The notes: generated from the letters alone by a model not told the origin. A DNA stretch of 64,000 nt from Raineyella sp964402325 (GCA_964402325.1 CAYOBI010000006.1:5229-69228); one strand, 5' to 3'; positions 51,769 to 61,360 are shown, numbered from the stretch's first letter. A program made the numbers and translations.

Positions 51769-54767
51769 CTGGCCTGATCGCCGTCCACTTCGGGCTGGCG
51801 ATCCTGGCTCCAGGCTTCAGTCGGCTGCTCGGCCGGCGCGTCTTCCTGCTGTTCGCGCTCGCCCCCGCTGCCGCCGCCGCGTGGTTGGCCACCCTGTACC
51901 CGACGATCGTCGAGGGCGGGGCGTACGTCGTCCACCAGCCGTGGGTGCCCGGGATCGGGCTCACCTTCGACCTGCGGATCGGGCTGCTGCAGTGGGTCCT
52001 CGGCCTGGTGGTCAGCGTCGTCGGGTCGCTGGTGCTGTTCTACTGCCGCTGGTACTTCGCCGGCGGACCGCCACAGCCGAGGGTGGCCGGTCTGCTGGTG
52101 GCTTTCGCCGGGTCGATGCTCGGCCTGGTCAGCGCCGACAACCTGCTCTACCTGTACGTCTTCTGGGAGCTCACCACCGTCTTCTCCTACCTGCTGGTCG
52201 GGCACAACCCGCTGCGCGCCGCCAACCGCGGCGCCGCGCTGACCGCCCTGCTGGTGACGAGCTTCGGCGGCCTGGCGATGCTCGCCGGCCTGCTGATGCT
52301 GGGCTCGGCGGCGCACAGCTACTCGCTGGCCGCGGTGGTCGAGGCGGCGCCGCGCGGTGCCGTCGTGGTCGGTGCCGTGGTGCTGGTGCTGGTCGGTGCA
52401 CTGACCAAGTCCGCCCAGGTGCCGTTCCACTTCTGGCTCCCCGGGGCGATGGCCGCCCCCACCCCGGTCTCGGCCTACCTGCACTCGGCGGCCATGGTGA
52501 AGGCCGGAGTCTACCTGCTTGCCCTGCTCGCGCCGGGCTTCGCCGGGGTGCCGGGCTGGCGCCCGATCGTGATGACGGTCGGCGCGGTGACGATGGTGCT
52601 GGGTGGCTACCGGGCGTTGCGCCAGCACGACATCAAGCTGCTGCTGGCGTACGGCACCGTCTCCCAGCTCGGCTTCCTGATCGTGCTGCTCGGCTCGGGC
52701 ACCCGGGCCGGGGCCGTCGCCGGACTGGCGATGCTCGTCGCGCACGCGATCTTCAAGTCCACGTTGTTCCTCACCGTCGGCATCGTCGACCGCTCCACCG
52801 GCACCCGCGACCTGCGCGAGCTGTCCGCGGTGGGACGCCAACTGCCCTGGCTGGCGACGGCGGCCACGCTCGCCGGGATGGCGATGGCCGGCCTGCCGCC
52901 CACCGCCGGTTTCCTCGCCAAGGAGGCTGCCTTCGAGGCGGTGGTCAACTGGGTGGTCGACCCGCTCTCCGACGGCACCGGCATGCTGCCCGGCCCTTCG
53001 ATCGCGATGGCCGCGCTCCTGGTCGTCGGGTCGGTCCTCACCGTGGCCTACACGCTGCGGTTCCTCTGGGGGGCGTTCGCCACCAAGCCCACGGTGCCCA
53101 AGCCGACCGTCGTCCGGACCGTGCCGGCCGGCTTCGCCGCCGCGCCGCTGCTGCTGGGCGCGGTGACCGTCGTCCTCGGTGCGCTGGGCCCGGAATGGAC
53201 CGGGATCATCATGCCGTACGGCGAGACGCTGCCGGTCGGCAAGGAGTCCCACGGCCTGTCCCTGTGGGGCGGGCTCACCCCGGCCCTCGCCCTGTCGGTG
53301 TCCGTCTGGGTGCTCGGTGGCCTGATGTTCGTCCTGCGGGACCGGGTCGCCGCGTTGCAGGAGACGATGCCGACCGTCCCGCCGGCGGACCAGACCTTTC
53401 ATCGCTTCATCCGCTGGCTCGACCGGGCGGCGGTCGACGTCACCGCGAGGGTCCAGCCGGGCTCCCTGCCGCTCTACCTGGCCGCCATCCTGGGCATGCT
53501 GGTGCTGTTCACCGGCACCGCGGTCTTCACCCAGACCGGTCTCGGCAACGGCGTACGACTCTGGGACACCCCGGTGCAGGCGGTCATCGGCGCGGTGATG
53601 TGCGTCGCCGCCTGGCTCGCCGCCAACTCCCGAGGCCGGCTCAAGGCGGTCATCCTGGTCGGGGTGACCGGCTACGGCCTGGCGCTGCTGTTCCTCATCC
53701 ACGGGGCACCGGACCTGGCGCTGACCCAGGTGCTGACCGAGACCGTGTCGATCGTGGTCTTCGTCCTGGTCCTGCGCAAGCTGCCGAAGTACTTCACCGA
53801 CCGCCCGCTGACCTCGATGCGATGGTGGCGGATCGTGCTGGCCGTCGCGGTCGCCTGCACCGTCGTCGGCGCCGTCCTGGTCGCCTCGACCGCTCGGGTC
53901 GCCGAGCCGGTGTCCACCGAGTTCTACACCCAGGCCTGGGAGATCGGGCACGGCACCAACATCGTCAACGTCACCCTCGTCGACACCCGCGCCTGGGACA
54001 CCTTCGGGGAGATCTCGGTGCTGCTGATCGCCGCGACCGGCGTCGCCTCGCTGATCTTCATCCGGGCGCGGTACAGCCTGCGGAGCCCGGCCCCGACCCG
54101 GGCCCCCGCCGATCGCGGGTCCGCCGGCGCCGAGGGCCGGGAGACCCGTGCCTACAGCTGGCTGCGCGGCGGCCAGGCGCTGTCTCCGCTGCGGCGCTCG
54201 CTGGTGATGGAGGTCGTCACCCGGCTGCTGTTCCCGGTGATGATGATCACCTCCGTCTACGTCCTGATGGCCGGCCACAACCACCCCGGCGGTGGCTTCG
54301 CCGGCGGCCTGATCGCCGGACTGGCCCTGGTCCTGCGCTACCTCGCCGGGGGTCGTCACGAGCTCGACGACGCCGCCCCCGTCGACGCCGGCGCGGTGCT
54401 GGGCTCGGGCATGGTCGTCGCCGTCGGCTCGGCGGTCGCTCCGCTGGCGTTCGGCGGCGCGGTGCTCCAGTCGTACGCGCTGGACATCCACCTGCCGTTC
54501 CTCGCCGAGCTGCACGCCTTCGGGCGGGCCTGGCCGCTGCTGGGCGACATCCACGTGGTGACCTCGGTGTTCTTCGACATCGGCGTCTACCTGGTGGTGA
54601 TCGGGCTGCTGCTCGACATCGCCCGGTCGCTGGGCGCCGGGATCGACGTCCAGACCGAACAGGACCGGGCCCCGCACCCGGCCGAGGGCGGCGGCGTCCG
54701 GGGTGGTCGCAGCGCGCTGCGGCTGCCGGCCCGCCCGTTCGAGGAGCCCCAGGAGACGGAGGTCTGA
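51765..54767 (+). CDS. mrpA: Mrp Na+/H+ antiporter subunit A with fused subunit B
   Basis: This 1000-residue protein combines an MrpA core and an MrpB-type C-terminus. The NuoL-like ion-translocating part (TKSAQVPFHFWLPGAMAAPTPVSAYLHSAAMVKAG near residues 210-245) fills the first two thirds; a DUF4040-type segment (VTGYGLALLFLIHGAPDLALTQVLTE) follows; the MrpB domain (NHPGGGFAGGLIAGLALVLRYLAGG) is near 840-870. Its transmembrane helices number about 20. Mrp complexes exchange Na+ for H+ and give alkali and salt tolerance. The GTG overlaps the ndk stop. Confidence 0.93.
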   Translation: MTGLIAVHFGLAILAPGFSRLLGRRVFLLFALAPAAAAAWLATLYPTIVEGGAYVVHQPWVPGIGLTFDLRIGLLQWVLGLVVSVVGSLVLFYCRWYFAGGPPQPRVAGLLVAFAGSMLGLVSADNLLYLYVFWELTTVFSYLLVGHNPLRAANRGAALTALLVTSFGGLAMLAGLLMLGSAAHSYSLAAVVEAAPRGAVVVGAVVLVLVGALTKSAQVPFHFWLPGAMAAPTPVSAYLHSAAMVKAGVYLLALLAPGFAGVPGWRPIVMTVGAVTMVLGGYRALRQHDIKLLLAYGTVSQLGFLIVLLGSGTRAGAVAGLAMLVAHAIFKSTLFLTVGIVDRSTGTRDLRELSAVGRQLPWLATAATLAGMAMAGLPPTAGFLAKEAAFEAVVNWVVDPLSDGTGMLPGPSIAMAALLVVGSVLTVAYTLRFLWGAFATKPTVPKPTVVRTVPAGFAAAPLLLGAVTVVLGALGPEWTGIIMPYGETLPVGKESHGLSLWGGLTPALALSVSVWVLGGLMFVLRDRVAALQETMPTVPPADQTFHRFIRWLDRAAVDVTARVQPGSLPLYLAAILGMLVLFTGTAVFTQTGLGNGVRLWDTPVQAVIGAVMCVAAWLAANSRGRLKAVILVGVTGYGLALLFLIHGAPDLALTQVLTETVSIVVFVLVLRKLPKYFTDRPLTSMRWWRIVLAVAVACTVVGAVLVASTARVAEPVSTEFYTQAWEIGHGTNIVNVTLVDTRAWDTFGEISVLLIAATGVASLIFIRARYSLRSPAPTRAPADRGSAGAEGRETRAYSWLRGGQALSPLRRSLVMEVVTRLLFPVMMITSVYVLMAGHNHPGGGFAGGLIAGLALVLRYLAGGRHELDDAAPVDAGAVLGSGMVVAVGSAVAPLAFGGAVLQSYALDIHLPFLAELHAFGRAWPLLGDIHVVTSVFFDIGVYLVVIGLLLDIARSLGAGIDVQTEQDRAPHPAEGGGVRGGRSALRLPARPFEEPQETEV

Positions 54768-55345
54768 TGGAACCCAACGTCACGCTCCTCCTCGTCGCCG
54801 GCTTCCTGATCGCCTGTGGCGTCTACCTGTTCCTCGAGCGGTCCCTGACCCGGATCCTGATCGGCATCCTGCTCGCCTCCAACGGCGTCAACCTGCTCTA
54901 CCCGATCATCGCCGGGCCGGCCCGGCTGCCCGCTTTCATCGGCGTCAACCCGCGCGACCGGATCACCGACCCGCTGCCCCAGGCGATGGTGCTCACCTCG
55001 ATCGTCATCACCCTGGCGACCACCGCGTTCCTGCTCACCATGGCCTACCGGGCGTTCCAGGTGAACGGCCACGACGAGGTCCAGGACGACATCGAGGACG
55101 CCGTCATCCGCCGGCTCGCCCTGCTCGACGAGGCCTCCGAGTCGTACGACGCCGGGGCCGCCACCGGTGAACCCGGCGAGGAGGCCGGCAGTGACCTGGT
55201 CGGCGATCGACCGGCACCGGTGACCGTGCCCGCAGCACCGGTGGCCGGACCCGCGGATCCCGAGCCCGGACCCGTACCGACGACGACCGCGGAGCAGCCG
55301 GACGCCACGAAGGAGCCGGACACCACGAAGGAGGGGGAGCGATGA
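54767..55345 (+). CDS. mrpC: Mrp antiporter subunit C with long hydrophilic tail
   Basis: This 192-residue protein has the NuoK-like three-helix MrpC core in its first 110 residues (LLLVAGFLIACGVYLFLERSLTRILIGILL and PQAMVLTSIVITLATTAFLLTMAYR). The remaining about 80 residues are Pro/Glu/Thr-rich and disordered, ending with a KEPDTTKEGE repeat; the family is usually about 110-120 residues. Start overlaps mrpA by one base (TGATG). The tail is not seen in well-studied MrpC proteins. Confidence 0.92.
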   Translation: MEPNVTLLLVAGFLIACGVYLFLERSLTRILIGILLASNGVNLLYPIIAGPARLPAFIGVNPRDRITDPLPQAMVLTSIVITLATTAFLLTMAYRAFQVNGHDEVQDDIEDAVIRRLALLDEASESYDAGAATGEPGEEAGSDLVGDRPAPVTVPAAPVAGPADPEPGPVPTTTAEQPDATKEPDTTKEGER

Positions 55346-56862
55346 CCTGGCTGGTGCCGATGCCGATCCTGCTGGCCCTCTTCGGGGCCGGCCTGACACT
55401 GATCCTGGGCCGGCGACCGAACGCCCAACGTGTCGTGTCGGTCACCGTCCTGACCGCGATCGTGGCCGTCTCCGCCGTCCTGCTGTACCTCGCCGACCGC
55501 AAGGGCACCCAGGTGGTCTGGATCGCCGGCTGGCCCGCCCCCCAGGGCATCTCGCTGGTCGCCGACCGGCTGTCCACCCTGCTGCTGCTGGTGTCGTCGG
55601 TGATCTGCCTGCTCGTGCTGCTCTTCTCGCTGGGGCAGGAGGAGGAGCAGCGCCGGCGCGAGACGCCGATCTCGATCTTCCACCCGACCTTCCTGGCCCT
55701 GACCGCCGGCGTGTCGAACGCGTTCCTCACCGGCGACCTGTTCAACCTGTACGTCGGCTTCGAGATGCTCCTGTTCGCCTCCTTCGTGCTGCTGACCCTC
55801 GGCGGCACCGGGGACCGGATCCGGGCCGGCACCACGTACGTCGTGGTGTCGCTGGTGAGTTCGTTGCTCTTCCTGGTGGCGCTGGCCGCCGTGTACGCCG
55901 CGACGGGCACCGTCAACATGGCCCAGGCCGGCGTCCGGCTGGCGGAGCTGCCGTCCGGGGTGCAGCAGGTCATCCACCTGCTGCTGATCACGGTGTTCGG
56001 GATCAAGGCGGCGATCTTCCCGCTGTCCGCCTGGCTGCCGGACTCGTACCCGACCGCGCCCGCCCCGGTCACCGCGGTCTTCGCCGGCCTGCTGACCAAG
56101 GTCGGCGTGTACGCGATGATCCGGACCCAGACGGTGCTGTTCCCCGACAACTCCCTGGGCATGCCGATGATGGTGATCGGTGTCCTCACCATGGTCCTCG
56201 GCATCCTGGGCGCGATCGCCCAGGGCGAGATCAAGCGCATGCTCTCGTTCACCCTGGTCAGCCACATCGGCTACATGGTGTTCGGCATCGCGCTGGCCAC
56301 CGACGCCGGCCTGTCCGGCGCGATCTTCTACACGGCCCACCACATCCTGGTCCAGACCGCGCTGTTCCTCGTCGCCGGCCTGATCGAACGCCGGGGCGGG
56401 TCGACCTCGTTGAACGAACTGGGCGGGCTGGCCTCGGCGTCGCCGGTCCTCGGCGCCCTGTTCCTCGTCCCGGCGCTCAACCTGGCCGGGATCCCGCCGC
56501 TGTCCGGCTTCATCGGCAAGGTGGGGCTGCTCCGGGCCGGCGTCGACGCCCACGACTGGCTCGCCGGCGTCGGCGTCGGGGCGGTGCTGCTGACCAGCCT
56601 GCTCACCCTTTTCGCCGTGGCGAAGATCTGGAACCGCGCGTTCTGGCAGGCGATGCCCCTGGTCGAGAACGAGGACGGCAAGATGGTCGAGGCCGGCCTG
56701 CCGCTGCAGCCCTCGATGGCCGCCGTGGCCGGCGCCCTGGTCGCGGTGAGCCTGGCCCTGACCGTCGTCGGCGGCCCGCTGTTCGGCTTCACCGACCGTG
56801 CCGCGCACGACGCCCGCAGCGGCGCGTACACCGTGGCCGTGCTGCCGGAGGGGGTCCGATGA
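55342..56862 (+). CDS. mrpD: Mrp antiporter subunit D
   Basis: This 506-residue membrane protein is a NuoM/N-like subunit with about 14 helices. FGIKAAIFPLSAWLPDSYPTAPAPVTAVFAGLLTKVG near residues 220-256 holds the conserved lysine and proline channel signature. It forms the second ion channel of the Mrp complex. The start overlaps mrpC by four bases (ATGA), and its stop overlaps mrpE by four bases. Confidence 0.94.
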   Translation: MTWLVPMPILLALFGAGLTLILGRRPNAQRVVSVTVLTAIVAVSAVLLYLADRKGTQVVWIAGWPAPQGISLVADRLSTLLLLVSSVICLLVLLFSLGQEEEQRRRETPISIFHPTFLALTAGVSNAFLTGDLFNLYVGFEMLLFASFVLLTLGGTGDRIRAGTTYVVVSLVSSLLFLVALAAVYAATGTVNMAQAGVRLAELPSGVQQVIHLLLITVFGIKAAIFPLSAWLPDSYPTAPAPVTAVFAGLLTKVGVYAMIRTQTVLFPDNSLGMPMMVIGVLTMVLGILGAIAQGEIKRMLSFTLVSHIGYMVFGIALATDAGLSGAIFYTAHHILVQTALFLVAGLIERRGGSTSLNELGGLASASPVLGALFLVPALNLAGIPPLSGFIGKVGLLRAGVDAHDWLAGVGVGAVLLTSLLTLFAVAKIWNRAFWQAMPLVENEDGKMVEAGLPLQPSMAAVAGALVAVSLALTVVGGPLFGFTDRAAHDARSGAYTVAVLPEGVR

Positions 56863-57536
56863 GCCCCGACGTACGCCCCGAGGGGGGCCGGGTGCCCACC
56901 CGTCGGGCCCGGGCCGGCTGGCGCTCGATCCTGATCGGGGTGCTGATCTGGTGCATCCTGTGGGGCAGGCTCGACCTGAAGACCGTCCTCGGCGGTCTGC
57001 TCGTCGTCGGGGGGGTGGCGCTGTTGTTCCCGCTGCCGGTGATCCGCTTCCGGGGCCGGATCCGGCCCGGGGGGGTGGTGCGGCTGGTCGCCACCACCCT
57101 GCTCGACCTGTTCGTCTCCTCCTGGCGGGTCGCGGTGCTCGCGATGGCCTGGCGTCGGCCGGTGCGCAGTGCCATCGTCCGGGTGCGATTGCGGACGAAC
57201 TCCGACCTGCTCGTCGCGATGATCGTCGAACTCGTCGGCCTGGTCCCCGGGTCGGTCGTGGTGGAGCAGATGCGTGCACCCACGCGGATCTTCGTCCACG
57301 TCCTCGACGTACGCGACCGGTCACACCTCGACGAGGCGTACGCCGTGGTGCGTACCGTGGAGGAGCGGGTGATCCGGGCCTTCGGGACCGACGAGGAGGT
57401 CGCCGCCCTGGCGCGGCCCGTGCCGGGCTCGCGGAGCGGGGACCGATCCGATCACCCGGGTGCCCCCGAGGTGGGTACCGTCGACACACGACGGCCGGAG
57501 CGGTCGTCCGGGACCGAGCAGGAGGCCGCACGATGA
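56859..57536 (+). CDS. mrpE: Mrp antiporter subunit E
   Basis: This 225-residue protein has the MrpE core: N-terminal helices (ILIGVLIWCILWGR), a VVGGVALLFPLPVIRF segment, and the cytoplasmic SIVEQMRAPTRIFVHVLDV-like part. The C-terminal about 50 residues are polar and disordered, longer than the usual about 160-residue subunit. It overlaps mrpD and mrpF by four bases. Confidence 0.9.
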   Translation: MSPDVRPEGGRVPTRRARAGWRSILIGVLIWCILWGRLDLKTVLGGLLVVGGVALLFPLPVIRFRGRIRPGGVVRLVATTLLDLFVSSWRVAVLAMAWRRPVRSAIVRVRLRTNSDLLVAMIVELVGLVPGSVVVEQMRAPTRIFVHVLDVRDRSHLDEAYAVVRTVEERVIRAFGTDEEVAALARPVPGSRSGDRSDHPGAPEVGTVDTRRPERSSGTEQEAAR

Positions 57537-57940
57537 ACGCCGTGGACACCCTGGAGTCGATCCAGTCCGGCGTGGCGGTGGCCGCCGTCGTCGTCCTCGG
57601 GATCGCTGCCGCCGTCACGCTCACCCGGCTGGCGAAGGGCCCCACCAGCCTGGACCGGATCATCGCCAGTGACCTGATGGTCGGCGTGGCCGTCGGCGGC
57701 CTCGCCCTACAGGTGGTGCTCAGTGACCAGCTCACCACGCTACCGATCCTGCTGGCGCTCTCGCTGGTGGGCTTCATCGGCGCAGTGTCGATGGCCCGGT
57801 TCGTCCACGACCAGACGCCCGGCGGGCCCGGTGAGGTGCGCAGGTCACGGCGCCGGGCCGTGAGCCGTCGGCCCGCCGTCCGGGCGGAGCAGGAACCCGG
57901 TGCCCCGGGCTCCGGCCGGACCGGGGGAGGTGCCGCATGA
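57533..57940 (+). CDS. mrpF: Mrp antiporter subunit F
   Basis: This 135-residue protein has the three MrpF helices in its first 90 residues (GVAVAAVVVLGIAAAVTLTRLAKGPTSLDRI, then ASDLMVGVAVGGLALQVVL and PILLALSLVGFIGAVSMARF). The last 45 residues are Arg/Pro/Gly-rich. ATG at 57533 overlaps the mrpE stop. The DRI-xxD signature is typical. Confidence 0.92.
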   Translation: MNAVDTLESIQSGVAVAAVVVLGIAAAVTLTRLAKGPTSLDRIIASDLMVGVAVGGLALQVVLSDQLTTLPILLALSLVGFIGAVSMARFVHDQTPGGPGEVRRSRRRAVSRRPAVRAEQEPGAPGSGRTGGGAA

Positions 57941-58338
57941 CCGGCGCCGTCCTCGACCTGGTGGCCGCGCTGCTCTGCCTGCTCGGCGCGTTGCTGTGCC
58001 TGACCGCGGCGGTGGGGCTGGTCCGGTTCCCCGACCTGATCTCCCGGATGCACCCCGCGGCCAAGCCGCAGAGCCTGGGTCTGCTGGTCCTGATGGTCGG
58101 CGTCGTGCTCCACCTGCGCACCTGGTCGGCCTTCTTCCTACTGGCCCTGGTGACGGTGCTGCAGATGATGACGGTGACCCTGGCCTCGCACGTGGTGGCC
58201 CGCACCGGCTACCGGGCCCGGCTGGTCGACCCGCGCACCCTGGTCGCGGACGAACTCGCCGAGGCGGTCGCCGAGCGGGCCCGGGCCGACCGGGAGGGCC
58301 GTACCCGCATCGACGCCACCCCACCGGCCGAGGGCTGA
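57937..58338 (+). CDS. mrpG: Mrp antiporter subunit G
   Basis: This 133-residue protein has three helices and the MrpG pattern RFPDLISRMHPAAKPQSLGLL near residues 28-48. It completes the operon, giving all seven Mrp functions in six genes. ATG overlaps the mrpF stop by four bases. The CPBP gene follows 6 bases later and may be co-transcribed. Confidence 0.93.
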   Translation: MTGAVLDLVAALLCLLGALLCLTAAVGLVRFPDLISRMHPAAKPQSLGLLVLMVGVVLHLRTWSAFFLLALVTVLQMMTVTLASHVVARTGYRARLVDPRTLVADELAEAVAERARADREGRTRIDATPPAEG

Positions 58339-58344
58339 GTTCCG

Positions 58345-59421
58345 ATGGCGCGCACCGTCCCGGCCGTACCGGGTCCGTCCAACTTGCCGCTGGAGACCCA
58401 GGACTACTACGGACTGCTCCGTACGCCGCGGTTCCGCTGGTGGAAGGGCCTGCTGGCCGCAGTGCTGCTGGTCGGCGGTGGCCTGGTCGTCAACGGGGTG
58501 CTGGACCTCGTCGGTCTCGTCATCGACCTGGTGACGGGTGCCGTCACCGTCGAGGACCTGCGCGGCGCGGCCAGCGGCGTCATCCCGTTCGGCCCGGGCC
58601 TGTTCATCGCCAACAACGTGGGGCTCGCCCTGCTCATCCCGTTGGCGATGCTGCTCAACCTGGTCTTCTTCGGGCAGGGGCCGGGGTGGATCGCCTCGGT
58701 GGCCGGGCGGTTCCGGTGGCGCTGGACCGTCTGGTGCCTGCTGGTCGTCGGGCTGCCGTGGTTCGCCCTGCTGGCGGTCTCCCTGCTGCTCGACGGCACC
58801 GGGCTGCCCGCACCGGACCGGAGCGCCTGGCTGGTGCTCGGGCTCACCCTGCTCACCACCCCGCTGCAGTGCGCCGGCGAGGAATGGGCCTTCCGCGGCT
58901 TCCTGCCCCGATGTCTCGCCACGATCGGGCGCCGCCCCCGGGTCGCCACGGGCATCGCCGTGGTGCTGTCCTCGGCGGTCTTCGCGGTGGCCCACTCGGC
59001 CGCCGACCCGTGGCTGAACGCGTTCTACTTCTGCCTCGGCCTGGTCCTCTGTGCCCTGACCTGGCGTACCGGCGGGCTGGAGGCGTCCGTCGTCCTGCAC
59101 ACCGTCAACAACCTGACCGGGCTCGTCCCGGTCGTCCTGACCGGCGACTACTCCTCGATCGGAGACCGCTCCGCCGGGTCCGGATCGCCCTGGACACTGC
59201 TGCCGCTCGTCCTCGGCGTCGGTCTGGTCTTTCTGGTCGAGTGGGTCCGCCGGCGGCGGGGCGTGGCCCGTACCGCCGCACCCGGCCTGGACCGACTGCC
59301 GCCGCCCGCGCCGTCCCTCCCGCCGGCCGGGGACTCGGAGATCGGGGGACCGGGGGATACCCTGGGACCCTATGAGCATCGCGACCAGCCACCCGGACCT
59401 GTCGGCGAGCAGCGGCCCTGA
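58345..59421 (+). CDS. CPBP-family intramembrane protease
   Basis: This 358-residue multi-helix protein has the CPBP catalytic motifs in its second half: CAGEEWAFRGFLPR (EExxxR), FAVAHSAADPWLN (FxxxH) and HTVNNLTG (HxxxN). Hydrophobic helices start near residue 37. In other bacteria CPBP proteins process prenylated proteins or peptides. The last 60 residues are Pro/Gly-rich and overlap the radical SAM gene by 50 bases, in a different frame, so this stop codon region may be recent. Confidence 0.85.
   Translation: MARTVPAVPGPSNLPLETQDYYGLLRTPRFRWWKGLLAAVLLVGGGLVVNGVLDLVGLVIDLVTGAVTVEDLRGAASGVIPFGPGLFIANNVGLALLIPLAMLLNLVFFGQGPGWIASVAGRFRWRWTVWCLLVVGLPWFALLAVSLLLDGTGLPAPDRSAWLVLGLTLLTTPLQCAGEEWAFRGFLPRCLATIGRRPRVATGIAVVLSSAVFAVAHSAADPWLNAFYFCLGLVLCALTWRTGGLEASVVLHTVNNLTGLVPVVLTGDYSSIGDRSAGSGSPWTLLPLVLGVGLVFLVEWVRRRRGVARTAAPGLDRLPPPAPSLPPAGDSEIGGPGDTLGPYEHRDQPPGPVGEQRP
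59358..59363 (+). promoter_or_regulatory. -10 box inside the CPBP gene
   Basis: TACCCT lies 8 nt before the ATG of the radical SAM gene, in the last 64 bases of the CPBP gene. It would give a near-leaderless transcript. Confidence 0.4.
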
Positions 59422-61354
59422 ATCGCTGTTCCCGCGACTCGAGCCTCTGCTGGCACGGGTCAGCAAGCCGATCCAGTACGTCGGCGGGGAGCTGAACTCC
59501 GTCGTCAAGGACTGGGCCAGCACCGACGTCCGCTGGTGCCTCTGCTATCCCGACGCGTACGAGGTGGGCCAGCCCAACCAGGGCGTGGCGATCCTCTACG
59601 AGATCCTCAACGAGCGGGACTGGATCCTCGCCGAGCGTACGTACACCGTCTGGCCGGACATGGCCGCGATGATGCGGGAGTCGGCGGTGCCGCAGTTCAC
59701 CCTCGACGCGCACCGGCCGGTCCGGGCCTTCGACGTGCTCGGCTTCAGCTTCTCCACCGAGCTCGGCTACACCAACATGCTCGAGACGATCGACCTGGCC
59801 GGCATCCCGCTGCACGCCGCCGACCGCGGCGAGGACGACCCGATCGTGCTCGCCGGCGGGCACGCCGCGTTCAACCCCGAGCCGATCGCCGACTTCCTCG
59901 ACGCCGCCGTGCTCGGCGACGGCGAGGAGATCTCGCTGGCCATCTCGGCCGTCATCCGGGAGTGGAAGGCCGAGGGCCGCCCCGACGGCCGCGACGGCCT
60001 GCTGCTGCGGCTGGCGGAGTCCGGCGGGGTGTACGTGCCGAGGTTCTACGACGTCGACTACCTGCCCGACGGCCGGATCCGTCGCGTCGCGCCGAATCGG
60101 CCCACGGTGCCCTACTCGATCCGCAAGCACACCCTGATGGACCTCGACAACTGGCCTTACCCCAAGCACCCGCTGGTCCCGCTGGCCGAGACCGTGCACG
60201 AGCGCTACTCGGTGGAGATCTTCCGCGGCTGCACCCGCGGCTGCCGGTTCTGCCAGGCGGGGATGATCACCCGCCCGGTGCGGGAGCGGTCGATCGACAC
60301 GATCGGCGCGATGGTGCAGGCGGGCCTGGAGGCCACCGGCCTGGAGGAGGTCGGCCTGCTGTCGCTGTCCTCGGCCGACCACTCCGAGATCGCCGAGGTC
60401 ACCAAGCAGCTCGCCGACCGCTACGACGGCTCGAACGTCTCGCTGTCGCTGCCGTCGACCCGGGTCGACGCGTTCAACATCGACCTCGCCAACGAGCTGT
60501 CCCGCAACGGCCGGCGTTCCGGCCTGACCTTCGCCCCCGAGGGCGGCTCGGAGCGGATGCGCCGGGTGATCAACAAGCAGGTGGACGAGGAGGACCTGAT
60601 CCGCACGGTCGCCACCGCCTACTCCAACGGCTGGCGCAACGTGAAGCTGTACTTCATGTGCGGCCTGCCCACCGAGACCGACGAGGACGTGGTGGCCATC
60701 GCCGACCTGGCCCGCAAGGTGATCGAGACCGGCCGGCAGGCCTCGGGCCGCAAGGACATCCGCTGCACCGTGTCGATCGGCGGGTTCGTCCCGAAGCCGC
60801 ACACCCCGTTCCAGTGGGCCGCTCAGCTCGACGCCGCGACCACCGACCACCGCCTCGAACGGCTCCGCGACGTGATCCGGGCCGACAAGCGGTACGGCCG
60901 CTCGATCGGCTTCCGCTACCACGACGGCAAGCCGGGCATCGTCGAGGGCATGCTGTCGCGCGGCGACCGGCGCGTCGGTGCGGTGATCGAGGCGGTCTGG
61001 CGCGACGGCGGCCACTTCGACGGCTGGTCGGAGCACTTCTCCTACGAGCGCTGGATGCGGGCCGCCGAGCAGGTCTTCGCCGCCGGCGACGTCGACGTTG
61101 CCTGGTACACCACCCGCGAGCGGGACTACGACGAGGTGCTGCCCTGGGACCACCTCGACGCCGGGCTGGACCGGGACTGGCTGTGGGACGACTGGCAGGA
61201 CGCCGTCGACGAGCAGCCGGTCGACGACTGCCGCTGGAACCCCTGCTACGACTGCGGCGTCTGCCCGCAGATGGACACCGCGATCCAGGTCGGCCCGTCG
61301 GGTCGTACGTTGCTGCCGCTCAGCCCGGTCGGCAACGCGCTGGCCGCCGACTGA
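59372..61354 (+). CDS. Radical SAM protein with N-terminal B12-binding-like region (TIGR03960-type)
   Basis: This 660-residue protein has an N-terminal cobalamin-binding-like domain (to about 230), then a radical SAM core with CTRGCRFC binding the iron-sulfur cluster near residue 287-294. FAPEGGSERMRRVINK and NVKLYFMCGLPTETDEDV are family signatures, and Cys pairs CYDCGVCPQM mark the C-terminus. It matches TIGR03960, a protein of unknown chemistry usually followed by a DUF2344 protein and RNase E; neither is present here. Start overlaps the CPBP gene by 50 bases. Confidence 0.88.
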   Translation: MSIATSHPDLSASSGPESLFPRLEPLLARVSKPIQYVGGELNSVVKDWASTDVRWCLCYPDAYEVGQPNQGVAILYEILNERDWILAERTYTVWPDMAAMMRESAVPQFTLDAHRPVRAFDVLGFSFSTELGYTNMLETIDLAGIPLHAADRGEDDPIVLAGGHAAFNPEPIADFLDAAVLGDGEEISLAISAVIREWKAEGRPDGRDGLLLRLAESGGVYVPRFYDVDYLPDGRIRRVAPNRPTVPYSIRKHTLMDLDNWPYPKHPLVPLAETVHERYSVEIFRGCTRGCRFCQAGMITRPVRERSIDTIGAMVQAGLEATGLEEVGLLSLSSADHSEIAEVTKQLADRYDGSNVSLSLPSTRVDAFNIDLANELSRNGRRSGLTFAPEGGSERMRRVINKQVDEEDLIRTVATAYSNGWRNVKLYFMCGLPTETDEDVVAIADLARKVIETGRQASGRKDIRCTVSIGGFVPKPHTPFQWAAQLDAATTDHRLERLRDVIRADKRYGRSIGFRYHDGKPGIVEGMLSRGDRRVGAVIEAVWRDGGHFDGWSEHFSYERWMRAAEQVFAAGDVDVAWYTTRERDYDEVLPWDHLDAGLDRDWLWDDWQDAVDEQPVDDCRWNPCYDCGVCPQMDTAIQVGPSGRTLLPLSPVGNALAAD

Positions 61355-61360
61355 CCGGCG

